The position numbers and the translations under genes are program-made. Shown in pieces: positions 17,710-27,253 of a DNA stretch of 41,418 nucleotides. Positions within the stretch are counted from its first letter, which is position 1. Each line of letters starts with the position of its first letter. The DNA is taken from assembly GCA_947307265.1 (NCBI GenBank), contig CAMZIP010000002.1, positions 1 to 41,418 of the forward strand, given 5' to 3'. The stretch is from an uncultured Bacteroidales bacterium. GTDB lineage: Bacteria; Bacteroidota; Bacteroidia; Bacteroidales; UBA932. Below the pieces are notes generated by a model, which worked only from the letters and a program-made list of their open reading frames with translations, made no database searches and was not told where the DNA came from.

Positions 17710-19206
17710 TTAGATCTGGTTGTGAATGAGGTGTCCTTCTACGTATATTGCAGGATACGGCCTTGCGGGGCAATGATATTCGCAGGAACCGCAACCGATG
17801 CAGAGTTCGGTATTGACTGCCGGAATCTTCTGATCCTTCGGTCCGTCAACCATCGTAATCGCTCCGGTAGGGCAGTGGCGCGAGCAGTTGCCGCAGGGCT
17901 GTCCTTCGCTTCCGGGCAGGCAGTTGTCGAGTATCACAACTGCGTGTCCGATGCGGATGGAAGTCTTTTCTTCGGGAGTTATTGGCTTAATCGCACCTGC
18001 GGGGCAGACCTGCGAGCAGCGGTTGCAACTGGTGCGGCAGAATCCCTTCTCGAAGTTCATCTCAGGCTGCATCAGCGTTTCGAGCGAAGTCGAGGGAGAG
18101 AGTACTCCGAACGGGCATTCGGTAACGCAGAGCTGGCAGGCCACGCAGTTCTTGCTGAAATGCTTGAGGCTCTGTGCGCCTGCAGGCTTGAGCGGCACTT
18201 CGCGGTGAGGTTTCTTTTTCTCCTCGATAGCAGCAAGTCCGCCGTCGGCGTCCTTCTTCTGTGCGTTGAGCGTTACCGCTCCGGCTGCCAATACGGCTCC
18301 GGTAATGAATGCGCGGCGGCCGCCGTTGACCGAAGTATCTGCTTCAGGCTTGCTTTCGGTCGGTTCCGTCTTGGTCTTGCAGCTCTTGCAGGGGGCCTTG
18401 GCTATGGTGATGGCTCCGTGCGTGCAGTTCTCGAGGCAGTCCATACACATCACGCAGCGGCTGTAGTCGATGCTGTGCTCCTTCGGATTGATGCAGGAGG
18501 CCTTGCAGCCGCGTGCGCAGATACCGCACGAGATGCACTTGGAGTTATTGATTACAGGTTTGAAAATAGCGAAACGCGAAATCAGGCCGAGCACCGTGCC
18601 GACGGGGCAGACGGTGTTGCACCAGAGGCGTCCGCCGATTCGCGCGAAAGCGAAAATCACGACGAAACTGACGGCTGCCACGATGAATGTCGGCAGGCTG
18701 CGGACGGCCACCTGAACGGGGTAGAACGTCACGCTGCCGTTATGCTCTGAAATGGAAGCCAGGATGTTGTTGCACCAGCCGTAGAGGGGCGCGAACAGTT
18801 CGGTCATCATACGGCCGAATGCGCCGTAGGGGGCTATGAGTGCGGCAATTGACGTGCATCCGAGGATGATCAGCAGTACGAAAACGCCCAGAATGCCGTA
18901 ACGCAGCCAGGGGAGTTCCTTTTTATAGGAGAAACGGTTGCGGTGTTTGCGGCTGCCGGGTGCGGATATTATGTCCTGCATAATGCCCAGGGGGCAAATT
19001 ACGGAGCAATAGACGCGGCCGAATAAGAGGGTGACCAACACGAGGGCTACGATAACCAGAACGTTGAGGGCCAGAACGGCCTCCAGGGCCTGTATGCTGG
19101 CAAGGAAACTCAACTTCGGCGACCATACTCCGGTGAAGTCCAGGAACAGCAGGCTGAGGCAGATAAATACCACTGCTGCCACTACAATGCGGATTTTTCT
19201 GAGCAT
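17710..19206 (-). CDS. Membrane polyferredoxin, NapH-like with multiple 4Fe-4S motifs
   Basis: N-terminal TM segments, CSVICPLG, CNTVCPVG, CISCGICARGC, CVMCMDCLENC, CVACQLCVTECP, CIGCGSCEYHCP. Confidence 0.85.
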   Translation of the reverse strand: MLRKIRIVVAAVVFICLSLLFLDFTGVWSPKLSFLASIQALEAVLALNVLVIVALVLVTLLFGRVYCSVICPLGIMQDIISAPGSRKHRNRFSYKKELPWLRYGILGVFVLLIILGCTSIAALIAPYGAFGRMMTELFAPLYGWCNNILASISEHNGSVTFYPVQVAVRSLPTFIVAAVSFVVIFAFARIGGRLWCNTVCPVGTVLGLISRFAIFKPVINNSKCISCGICARGCKASCINPKEHSIDYSRCVMCMDCLENCTHGAITIAKAPCKSCKTKTEPTESKPEADTSVNGGRRAFITGAVLAAGAVTLNAQKKDADGGLAAIEEKKKPHREVPLKPAGAQSLKHFSKNCVACQLCVTECPFGVLSPSTSLETLMQPEMNFEKGFCRTSCNRCSQVCPAGAIKPITPEEKTSIRIGHAVVILDNCLPGSEGQPCGNCSRHCPTGAITMVDGPKDQKIPAVNTELCIGCGSCEYHCPARPYPAIYVEGHLIHNQI

Positions 19207-19351
19207 TTTGCGGGGGGATTAAACGGTTGTGATTCACACAAATTTACAATTATTTGATTTTTATTGCAAAATTTTTCATATCTTTGAGTTTACTAAACTT
19301 TGGCTAAGTGTGTGTCATTGAGGACATTAATATATTTAAACATTATAAAAG

Positions 19352-20809
19352 ATGAAGAAAATCAGCAAATTGTTGGCAGCCGTCACACTCGGACTCGTTG
19401 CAACATTCACTGCCGTTGCTAATCCTTTTAAGATTTGTAATGACAATGTAGAGATGAAGATCGTCAGCCTCGTTCCCTCGACTGACGGTAAGTGCCTCCT
19501 CGTCGATTATCAGTTCACGGTCAATCCCGCGGCTGTAGAAGAGTGCGGTACACTGCTGCTTACTCCTGTTATCAAGAAGGACCCCAACAAGCACCTCATC
19601 GAGGTCATCGCAGTCAACGCTCCCGGCCGTACCGGTCTTGAAAAGTGGCTCGAGAAGAAGATCTATGGTGTTTGCGATCCCAACTACGTTCGCGTTTTCA
19701 CCATTAAGGAAGGCGAGAACCTGGTTATCAAGACCCAGAGGCATATCCCTTACGAGGAGTGGATGGACGGTGCACGCCTGATGGTTACTTCCCAGAAGGC
19801 TACCTACTCCCCCAACTGCATCGAGGGTTGCCCGGGCGAGGAAGACATCTGCGACGTTCCTTTCTATGAGGAGCCCCTCCAGATCAATCCTGAGTTCGTC
19901 GAGGTCAAGCCTGACATCGAGACCGGTGACGTTCACAAACTCCAGACCCGCCTCTACTATCCGGTCAACGTTACCCGCAGCGTAGAGAGCTATATGGAGA
20001 ACAAGGAGGCCCTCAAGATTATGACTACCATCGACGAAGGTAACTTCGAGGTTCTCGAGGTTGCAGTCGAGGGTTGGGCATCTCCTGAATCCCCCGTTAC
20101 CTACAACCAGGGTCTTGCTGACAAGCGTGCCGCTACCGTCAAGAATATCATTTCCAAGAAGTACGGTTTCGGTGACGATGTCTTCCAGACCGTCGGTCTC
20201 GGTGAGTACTGGGCAAATGCAGAAGAGTTCATCAACAGTACCGATGTCAAGGTCGTTGCTGACAACCGCGAGGCTCTCCTCGACGCACTCAAGATCGAAG
20301 ATCTCGATGCACGTGAGGCTGCTATCCGCAAGGTTGCAGGCGGCAAGGCTTACAAGGCAATCTTCGACAACACCTATCCTCGCAGCCGTTTCGCTGACTG
20401 TGTGATCTCCTACAAGATGCGCAGTTATGCAGTCGAGGACATCCTGGCTCTCTACAATGTCGATCCGATGAACATCGGTCCTGCAGAGTACGCTATCCTG
20501 GTTGCAAACGGTGCAGGTGACGAGATTCTGAACCAGGGTCTCGAGCTCTATCCGGACAGCGAGGCACTCAACGCATTTGCTGCTGAGCGCGCACTTGCTG
20601 ACTTCAACGTAGCAAAGGCTATCGAGCACTACAAGAAGGCCGGCTCCACCGAAGAGGTTATGAACAACCTCGGTGCTTGCTACCTCCTCGTCGGTGACGC
20701 AGACGCTGCTGAGGCTTGCTTCGCAAAGGCCGGCAACTTGCCTGCTCTCGAGAAGAACTACGAGGAACTCGACAAGGTCCGCATCAACAACAAGTACTTC
20801 CCCAAATAG
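19352..20809 (+). CDS. Exported OmpA-like/TPR protein, related to the DUF3868-type fimbrial protein
   Basis: Signal peptide; EGWASPESPVTYNQGLADKRAATVKNII OmpA-like segment; C-terminal TPR-like region. Confidence 0.65.
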   Translation: MKKISKLLAAVTLGLVATFTAVANPFKICNDNVEMKIVSLVPSTDGKCLLVDYQFTVNPAAVEECGTLLLTPVIKKDPNKHLIEVIAVNAPGRTGLEKWLEKKIYGVCDPNYVRVFTIKEGENLVIKTQRHIPYEEWMDGARLMVTSQKATYSPNCIEGCPGEEDICDVPFYEEPLQINPEFVEVKPDIETGDVHKLQTRLYYPVNVTRSVESYMENKEALKIMTTIDEGNFEVLEVAVEGWASPESPVTYNQGLADKRAATVKNIISKKYGFGDDVFQTVGLGEYWANAEEFINSTDVKVVADNREALLDALKIEDLDAREAAIRKVAGGKAYKAIFDNTYPRSRFADCVISYKMRSYAVEDILALYNVDPMNIGPAEYAILVANGAGDEILNQGLELYPDSEALNAFAAERALADFNVAKAIEHYKKAGSTEEVMNNLGACYLLVGDADAAEACFAKAGNLPALEKNYEELDKVRINNKYFPK

Positions 20810-20834
20810 TTATTTGAGGACCCAAGGACATTTT

Positions 20835-20866
20835 GAAGACCGGTCACAACAGGCCGGTCTTCATTT
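20835..20866 (+). terminator. Rho-independent terminator
   Basis: GAAGACCGG ... CCGGTCTTC followed by ATTT. Confidence 0.75.
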
Positions 20867-20952
20867 GCCCGGGTGGTGAAATCGGTAGACACGCGGGACT
20901 TAAAATCCCGTGGCCAGGAATGGCTGTACGGGTTCGATTCCCGTCCCGGGCA
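20867..20952 (+). tRNA. tRNA-Leu (anticodon UAA)
   Basis: GCCCGGG/CCCGGGC acceptor, CGGGA-CTTAAAA-TCCCG anticodon arm, long variable arm, GGTTCGATTCC T-arm. Confidence 0.95.
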
Positions 20953-20967
20953 CCTCTTTACCTAGAA

Positions 20968-21804
20968 TTATCTTTCAGCCTTTAGACGTCCGGCGTCCTC
21001 CCAATCGAGGACGCTGATCGTAATTTCAGCAGGTGAGATATTGACCTGAAGGTGGATGTCCGGAAGCCAGGCCGCGTCAAAGTCGTATCCTGCACGTTCC
21101 AGATACCAGCCCATCGGGACCGTAATGCCCTCGGTGGAGCCTTTCCATCCAGTCACCTTCAGGATGATACCTGCATCCAACTGCCTCGGCATACGGAATG
21201 TCAGTTCTCCGTCGCGGGACCTTTCCTTCAGGTCGCATTCGAATGCCCCTTCGAGGGGTTCCATTTTCTCCGCGTCAAACCCCGCAACCGTTCCGACTGC
21301 CTTGAAGAAGAGGTCCTCAGGCGCTGCACCGCCGATGGCCTTTCCTTCCGTATCGGTTGTAATCACCGAGATATAGACCGTAGAGAATTGCTTATAGAGA
21401 TCCAACTCTACGCGGGCCTCCTCGCCCCGCGTATCCACTACTGCACGGCACGCGTAGAGGGAATCCGCCTGTTGTCCGGTTTCGATATAGGCCTTTCCTC
21501 CCGTTATGCGCTTCGGACCGGGCAGAAGAGTACCGATAACCTGCACTCCGCTCCGCGGAACGGTCTTTTCCAGAAGTGACGGGCAGGAAGAGAGCATATA
21601 CGTCTCTGCTGAAAGGTACTTGCCTTCACAGATGCAGTCTATGCTGAGCATTCCATTTGTCATATCGCGGAAGTTCTCGCCGCTGAGTATGTTTTGCAAA
21701 TCCACCTGCAGGATGCACGGACACTCAGTCCTGTCTTCCTTGACGGAGCAGGCCGCTGCGGCTGCGAGGAGTGCCAAAACGGGCAGAAAGGCCTTGTTTT
21801 TCAT
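20968..21804 (-). CDS. FimB/Mfa2-like fimbrial anchor lipoprotein
   Basis: Signal MKNKAFLPVLALLAAAAACSVKEDRTECPC; position after the fimbrillin-like gene. Confidence 0.65.
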   Translation of the reverse strand: MKNKAFLPVLALLAAAAACSVKEDRTECPCILQVDLQNILSGENFRDMTNGMLSIDCICEGKYLSAETYMLSSCPSLLEKTVPRSGVQVIGTLLPGPKRITGGKAYIETGQQADSLYACRAVVDTRGEEARVELDLYKQFSTVYISVITTDTEGKAIGGAAPEDLFFKAVGTVAGFDAEKMEPLEGAFECDLKERSRDGELTFRMPRQLDAGIILKVTGWKGSTEGITVPMGWYLERAGYDFDAAWLPDIHLQVNISPAEITISVLDWEDAGRLKAER

Positions 21805-21814
21805 CTTTGTATGC

Positions 21815-22861
21815 TTAAATGTTTTCTACGATATCATCGTCATTATCCCATTTCGAAATGCCGATAGTAAGTTCTGCCGAGCCCTTCAATACCGGGACGT
21901 CAGGATCATTGGAACCGACTCCGCAGATGTTCAGATAGACGTCATAAGCCTGGTTGGGCTGCAGGTCGGGCATAGTGACCGGATAGAAATACTGCTGTCC
22001 GCCGATGGTCGCAGCAAGCACGAGTCGTGTCTGGCGCGGGATATAAGTCTGCATAAAGCCTGTCGTATCGCTTTCGGTCGGGTTGGGGTAGCAGAAGAAT
22101 GTCAGGGCCTGGCGGTTGTAGTTCCTCTGGGTGAGGGTTTTGGTTCCGGTATAAGCCCCGAATGTGACCTTGGGTCCGCTTGCAAGGTAGTTTTCACCGT
22201 CGATGATATGAGTCGATTCCTGCGGAGTCTCGTCGGCGCGTCCCATCTTGTTGTACCACGATGTATCGATGGCTTGGCCTCCCAGCGTGCGTCGGCTAGA
22301 AACGTTGACAAGCATCGCATAGTCAAGCGTGATGTCGCCCAGACCGGGTGAGAGGTTATTGTAGATTTCCTTGAGCGTGATCTTGGAGCAGATGTGCGAA
22401 AGTTCAACCTCGCATTCGTTGTTGACGCCCGGCAGGATGTTGACCTCATCCGAACCGATCATACAGAAGCCGAAATAACCCATATGGTAGGAGGCAAGGT
22501 CGGCCTCATAAGCCAGAATGTCGTCAATCGTCTTTGCCATACCGATATTGGGACCGTTGGCCACAACCCAGAGCGTTCTGTGTCCGGCCTTGATGTCCAT
22601 CGTGAATTCGGAAGTAGAACTGGGATAGAAGATGCCGTATTTCTCGACGGTTCCGTCATCGAACAGGGAGATAACCTCCAGTTTCTTGATGTCGGTTTCG
22701 GTGCTCGTCTTGTTGACGCTCTTGGTTTCCAGGTTGTCGTTACGGATTTTGATCGAGACTGTCCCGTAACCTTCCGGGAGTTGGTTGATCTCAGTCTTGT
22801 TGCAGGAGCAGAGAGTCGCTGCGGCCACGGCGATAATGCCGGCAAAAAACAGTTTTTTCAT
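21815..22861 (-). CDS. FimA/Mfa1-like fimbrial subunit lipoprotein
   Basis: Signal MKKLFFAGIIAVAAATLCSC; VELSHICSKITLKEI and C-terminal YDVYLNICGVGSNDPDVPVLKGSAELTIGISKWDND, typical of P. gingivalis FimA-type proteins. Confidence 0.75.
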   Translation of the reverse strand: MKKLFFAGIIAVAAATLCSCNKTEINQLPEGYGTVSIKIRNDNLETKSVNKTSTETDIKKLEVISLFDDGTVEKYGIFYPSSTSEFTMDIKAGHRTLWVVANGPNIGMAKTIDDILAYEADLASYHMGYFGFCMIGSDEVNILPGVNNECEVELSHICSKITLKEIYNNLSPGLGDITLDYAMLVNVSSRRTLGGQAIDTSWYNKMGRADETPQESTHIIDGENYLASGPKVTFGAYTGTKTLTQRNYNRQALTFFCYPNPTESDTTGFMQTYIPRQTRLVLAATIGGQQYFYPVTMPDLQPNQAYDVYLNICGVGSNDPDVPVLKGSAELTIGISKWDNDDDIVENI

Positions 22862-22901
22862 TGATGTTTGGTATAAAAAGTTAATAATAAGGGTGTCAGG
22901 A

Positions 22902-24857
22902 TTATTGTCCGTACCGTCGTATCATCTGCGATATCTCCGGATCCAGATTACCTCGGTGGACGTATGCCGGATCTTCCCGGCAGGCTTCCCGGTAACATTC
23001 CATCGCCTTTAGTTCATCTCCGTTTCTGGAGTATAGCAGGGCGAGCATATAATTGACACGGGCGGTCCGCTCCATTGTCTCAAGCAGTTCGAGGGCCGAA
23101 CGGTCTCTTCCTGCGGCACAGTACGCCACGGCTGTATTGTAGTCGCCGTATGGTCTCAGAATTGAGGCTGCGCGCGGGTAGTCGCGTTCTTTGAGGGCCA
23201 TCAATCCGCTGCGGTACACTGTGTCCGGCACGGTGGTCTGGATTGTGTCCTGGACCATTCCCCTGCGGTGCAGGTGGAAATCGAACCGGACCGTTCGAAG
23301 GCGCGGATAGAGTTCCTGCCGGATATAGGCGTAACTGCGGTTATGCTTCATCTGAGACTCGCGCAAATCCTCGTTTGCCGCTCCGGCGCAGGCGAAATAT
23401 GCCGCCCGGTCAATCTCCGAAAGCGAGGAGTCGAAGCGGACGAGACTGTCCAGAACCGTCCAGTTTTCGGCTAAAATGCGAACGCTGAACGGAATCTCGT
23501 CCGCAGAACGACTCTTTTCGGGTATGCTGTCCGCATCTGCCAGGCCTATCATCAGTGGAGCCTCTCGGCGAATGCTGTCGGCCCACCGGCGCATCTGGCT
23601 TCCGAAGTAGCGGCAGACGCTTTCTCCGCGCTTGCGGGACAGTAGCGCATTGTAGGTGCTGGCCCCTTCCGGGGAAGCCGAGGCAGTGACCAAAATGGAG
23701 TCGATTTCCAGTTCTCGGCTCTCGAGCAACTGTCTCAGGTTTTGGCTTATGCGTATCAGTTCGACCTGATTGCCGGCTACTTCGGGGCGCAGATCGTGTC
23801 TTCCGGACTCGAATGCCAGGGTATAAGTGGCCCCGATGCATATCTGACGGCCGATTATCTGCGTCAGGTAGCGTTCCCGCTCTTCTGCCAGCGTGCTCAG
23901 CGAGGAGACGTAGAAGGTCAGCGGCTCCGCTGCAGGGATGCGGTAACATTCCTTTTCCTGCTCGTACAACGCGCCTTCGAGCGTAACGCCGACTTTGCGC
24001 AGCGTAGGACTGGTGTCAAGCGTCAGCGAATAGTCGTAACTGAAACTGTCAGTGTGCCGGATAACCGTGTCCAGCCGCAATCCCTCGCTTCGGATGGGTA
24101 CTTTCACGAGCCGGGCGAATACCTTGTCGCGGTTTTCGATCCGGTGACGGTTGTAGCGGATTATCCATTCGTTGGTATAATGCTTCAGGGCTTCTTCGCC
24201 CGTTACGCCGAAGGCGGATGCAAACTTTTCGTCGGAGACGTATGTAGAATCGTTGCGGAGTGCGTACAGTTCGGGGATATTGCGGCTGATAAAGCGGTCA
24301 AGTTGGTGCCGGAGCACGAAGTAGAGCGAGTCCTGGGCAAGTGAGCGCAGGTAGCGTTCGTACTGCTGGTAGCCGCGCAACTGGGTCTTGCGGTATTCCT
24401 GTCCCGTGATGTAAATCTCTTCGAGTGGAACGTTCCCGTCCGGAAGAACCAATACCGGCGAGAAACGGAGTTGCCAGCGGCTGTCCAGCAGGTCTGAGGG
24501 CACATTTATACGGAATGCGATATTGATCTTGCCGAAACGCTCTGCCACGTGCCGGAACCGGGCCGTAACGGTCGCGGCCTGGATGACGTCGCTTGCGATC
24601 ATCTCTCCGCTGGCTTCGTCCCGCACGGCATTCATTACGAGCACGCTTCCTCCGTCGAAATCCCGTGTCACGAGCGTGTCGCTGTCGGTCGCAATCGTCT
24701 CTGCCGCTATTTCGGCAGGGTCGCGGCGGGCCGGTGCGGCTGTCTCGGGCAGTACCAGTTCTGCGGTGGTCTGTTTCTGCGTCAACTGCGTCAGCCGGGA
24801 AGGCGTGCAGGTGGCTGCGAGAATCGCCAGAAGCGTTATGATAATCAGTTTGCGCAT
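22902..24857 (-). CDS. DUF3868-type OmpA-like outer membrane protein of a fimbrial locus
   Basis: VTASASPEGASTYNALLSRKRGESVCRYF OmpA/DUF3868 motif, TPR-like C-terminus; adjacent DUF3575 gene. Confidence 0.7.
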   Translation of the reverse strand: MRKLIIITLLAILAATCTPSRLTQLTQKQTTAELVLPETAAPARRDPAEIAAETIATDSDTLVTRDFDGGSVLVMNAVRDEASGEMIASDVIQAATVTARFRHVAERFGKINIAFRINVPSDLLDSRWQLRFSPVLVLPDGNVPLEEIYITGQEYRKTQLRGYQQYERYLRSLAQDSLYFVLRHQLDRFISRNIPELYALRNDSTYVSDEKFASAFGVTGEEALKHYTNEWIIRYNRHRIENRDKVFARLVKVPIRSEGLRLDTVIRHTDSFSYDYSLTLDTSPTLRKVGVTLEGALYEQEKECYRIPAAEPLTFYVSSLSTLAEERERYLTQIIGRQICIGATYTLAFESGRHDLRPEVAGNQVELIRISQNLRQLLESRELEIDSILVTASASPEGASTYNALLSRKRGESVCRYFGSQMRRWADSIRREAPLMIGLADADSIPEKSRSADEIPFSVRILAENWTVLDSLVRFDSSLSEIDRAAYFACAGAANEDLRESQMKHNRSYAYIRQELYPRLRTVRFDFHLHRRGMVQDTIQTTVPDTVYRSGLMALKERDYPRAASILRPYGDYNTAVAYCAAGRDRSALELLETMERTARVNYMLALLYSRNGDELKAMECYREACREDPAYVHRGNLDPEISQMIRRYGQ

Positions 24858-24860
24858 TGT

Positions 24861-25409
24861 TTAGAAGATGTAAACGATTGATGCCTGGATTTCGTGAGGC
24901 TCGATAAATCCGCCTATTCCGCGTTCTATGACGCGTCCGCAATGCGGGCAGGAATACTTGGTAAAACTCCGTCCTCCGCCCCACAGTCCTGCTCCCAGGT
25001 CAAGGTTGAAATGCTTGCCCAGCATCCAGGCATACCCGGCCGAGAGGCCCGCTCCGTATGCGTCGCCTTCTTCCGCCCACGTCATACGGGCGGTGTGTCG
25101 GCTGTATTCTTCGTAGCGGGCCTTCAGGCCGAGCCACCATCCTGAATGTGCATTCCAGGCCCAGTAACGGACTCCGGCAGATGCTCCGCGGCACTTATTG
25201 TAACGCGGATCCTCCTGTGCGGTGTTCTCCCACGGGTTGTAACGGCCGGAGGCATTTAGTGAGAAATGCCGGTCGAAGGCCCAGGAGATTTCCGTGTTGA
25301 CTGTCCCTGTTGCACAGTCCAGGACATTGGTGGATACCGAAAGTGTCTGTGAAGTAGCCGGGATTACTCCCAGGCATATAATGGCTATTGTTAAAGAGAG
25401 TGTTTTCAT
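24861..25409 (-). CDS. DUF3575-like outer membrane protein
   Basis: LSVSTNVLDCATGTVNTEISWAFDRHFSLNASGRYNPW; beta-rich, ends YIF; locus context. Confidence 0.7.
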   Translation of the reverse strand: MKTLSLTIAIICLGVIPATSQTLSVSTNVLDCATGTVNTEISWAFDRHFSLNASGRYNPWENTAQEDPRYNKCRGASAGVRYWAWNAHSGWWLGLKARYEEYSRHTARMTWAEEGDAYGAGLSAGYAWMLGKHFNLDLGAGLWGGGRSFTKYSCPHCGRVIERGIGGFIEPHEIQASIVYIF

Positions 25410-25414
25410 TATTG

Positions 25415-26647
25415 TTACGGTCTTATATACAGGAAACAGGTATCGCTTTTCGCGAAATCGGCAGTGCTTATGACTACGCAGGTTTCGCAGTGGTCGGGAT
25501 CATATCCGTCACAGTAGATTATGAGGTTGTCCGCCATCAGCATAAACTCCAGTTGACAGTTGTCGAAGTCCGGGCCCTTGCTTACCAGGTAGTCGACATC
25601 ACGCGGGAATACTTGCCAGAGGAGTGTTACAGAACAGAATTTGCTGAGATGAAACTCGCGGTTACTGAACCTCACGGACCTTTTATCGTTGACATATCCT
25701 CGAGATACCTTCCAGGATTCGGCCAGCCTGGCCGCCGAATCGCTCAGTTTGAGCGTCAACTGGTGCGCGGTGCCGCGTTCGATATTGAAATCAGTACAGT
25801 TGTCGCGGCCGAGGAAGCACCTGTATCTCAGGTCATAAATGTCGCACCAGTCTGAGCTGTAGTCGCCGGTTACTTCCAGATAGGTGCAGAGTTCTCCGCC
25901 ACCGATGTTCTCCGGGACTTTGTTCCAGGGATTGCGGTTGTATGGCAGGAGCCGGCCCTGAAGGTTTTCCGGTACTATGCAGGAAACGGTGTCTCCCCGG
26001 TTGAGGAGTGCGGCTGCACCGGGATATTCGTAACCTATGGACGATACGCTGTCGGCTTTCCAACTGCCGAAAGCCGGGAGCCGTAGGGCGGCCTGTCGCA
26101 GAGTTACTCCTGTGACGGAAAAACTGCCTTTGAGCCCGGTGCGGTTGATGTTAAGGCGATAGTTGGAGAACATCGGGTTCATAGTGAGGGATGTCAGTTT
26201 AGTTCCCGGAATAATCTCCGCGTAGCCGCTCTGGGGATAGCGGTCAACGGATACGGCTCCTTCCGGCCATCGGTATGAAGAATTGAATGCTTCGTCAAGT
26301 GTTTGCGGCACCGGGATCGAATCGCCCCAGTCTGCAAAAGCCACGATGGTATAGGGCTGCCGCCGGTCCAGCCGGTCAAACGTATAATTGGCCGAACTGC
26401 CGCTGCCTTCGGCCACCAGATGCCCATAGCGGTTATATGCCATAATCCTGAAAGGACTTTTGAAAATGGGTTTAATAATTGCTTTTGTGGGCGTCGTGCC
26501 GTCATCTTCGCGCATAGGCGAGGTCTGCATCATTACAGTAAGGCTGTCGTCGCCCGCGCCCTGGCTTCCCATATCGGCGCAGCCGGTCGGCAATGTCAGG
26601 GTTGTGAGGAGTGCGGCACTCATCGCCGCCGTTTGGATTCGTTTCAT
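25415..26647 (-). CDS. Uncharacterised lipoprotein of a fimbrial locus
   Basis: Start trimmed to MKRIQTAAMSAALLTTLTLPTGC; first gene of the 5-gene minus-strand operon. Confidence 0.6.
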   Translation of the reverse strand: MKRIQTAAMSAALLTTLTLPTGCADMGSQGAGDDSLTVMMQTSPMREDDGTTPTKAIIKPIFKSPFRIMAYNRYGHLVAEGSGSSANYTFDRLDRRQPYTIVAFADWGDSIPVPQTLDEAFNSSYRWPEGAVSVDRYPQSGYAEIIPGTKLTSLTMNPMFSNYRLNINRTGLKGSFSVTGVTLRQAALRLPAFGSWKADSVSSIGYEYPGAAALLNRGDTVSCIVPENLQGRLLPYNRNPWNKVPENIGGGELCTYLEVTGDYSSDWCDIYDLRYRCFLGRDNCTDFNIERGTAHQLTLKLSDSAARLAESWKVSRGYVNDKRSVRFSNREFHLSKFCSVTLLWQVFPRDVDYLVSKGPDFDNCQLEFMLMADNLIIYCDGYDPDHCETCVVISTADFAKSDTCFLYIRP

Positions 26648-26898
26648 CGTCTGAGGCGTTTGGGACGGCAAAAGTAATGCGGCCCAAAAGGGTTTGTAAC
26701 GCCCCGAAAAAAGCGGTTTGAAGATTTGCCGATTAACGAGAAAAACTGCGCGAAAGCGGTTTTAAAGGCATTTTTTGAAGCGGAAAAACGGAACTCGCGA
26801 AGCGAAAAGCGAAAGAGTCAAAAATCCGGCATTATCCGATTCCGCAAATAATCCAAAACATTGAATAATTGCCGTTAAACTGCCTTGTCTGCCGAAAT

Positions 26899-26929
26899 TT
26901 TGACAAATAATAAAATTGTAATATATTTG
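26899..26929 (+). promoter_or_regulatory. Bacteroidota-type promoter for acpP
   Basis: TTTG (26899-26902), N19, TATATTTG (26922-26929). Confidence 0.75.
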
Positions 26930-26987
26930 TGTTTTACAATAATAAACCCCGGACTCCGCGAGAGTCCCTACTAAAACACTAAACACT

Positions 26988-27227
26988 ATGGAAGAAGTAG
27001 TAGAAAAAGTCAAGAAGATCATCGTCGACAAACTTGGTGTAGATCCTTCAGAAGTTACCGAGGATGCAAGTTTCACCAATGATCTCAGGGCAGATTCCCT
27101 TGATACCGTAGAGCTGATTATGGCTTTCGAGGAGGAATTCAAGATTGATATCCCCGACGAAGTTGCTGAGAAGATCTCGACGGTTAAGGATGCTATCGAT
27201 TACATCCAGTCTGCTGTCAACGCTTAA
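26988..27227 (+). CDS. acpP: Acyl carrier protein
   Basis: [20 protein letters not shown] phosphopantetheine motif (DSL). Confidence 0.97.
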   Translation: MEEVVEKVKKIIVDKLGVDPSEVTEDASFTNDLRADSLDTVELIMAFEEEFKIDIPDEVAEKISTVKDAIDYIQSAVNA

Positions 27228-27253
27228 TCAGACTTTATTCCTGCTGGAACGAA

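Noticed and set aside
26785-26830. GAACTCGCGAAGCGAAAAGCGAAAGAGTC considered as a hairpin or RNA element
   Set aside because: The stem is short and imperfect, with no T tract or nearby gene relation to support a call.
26762-27142. 126-aa minus-strand ORF upstream of and overlapping acpP
   Set aside because: Overlaps most of the acpP 5' half in antisense, includes the acpP promoter, and has no recognisable domain.
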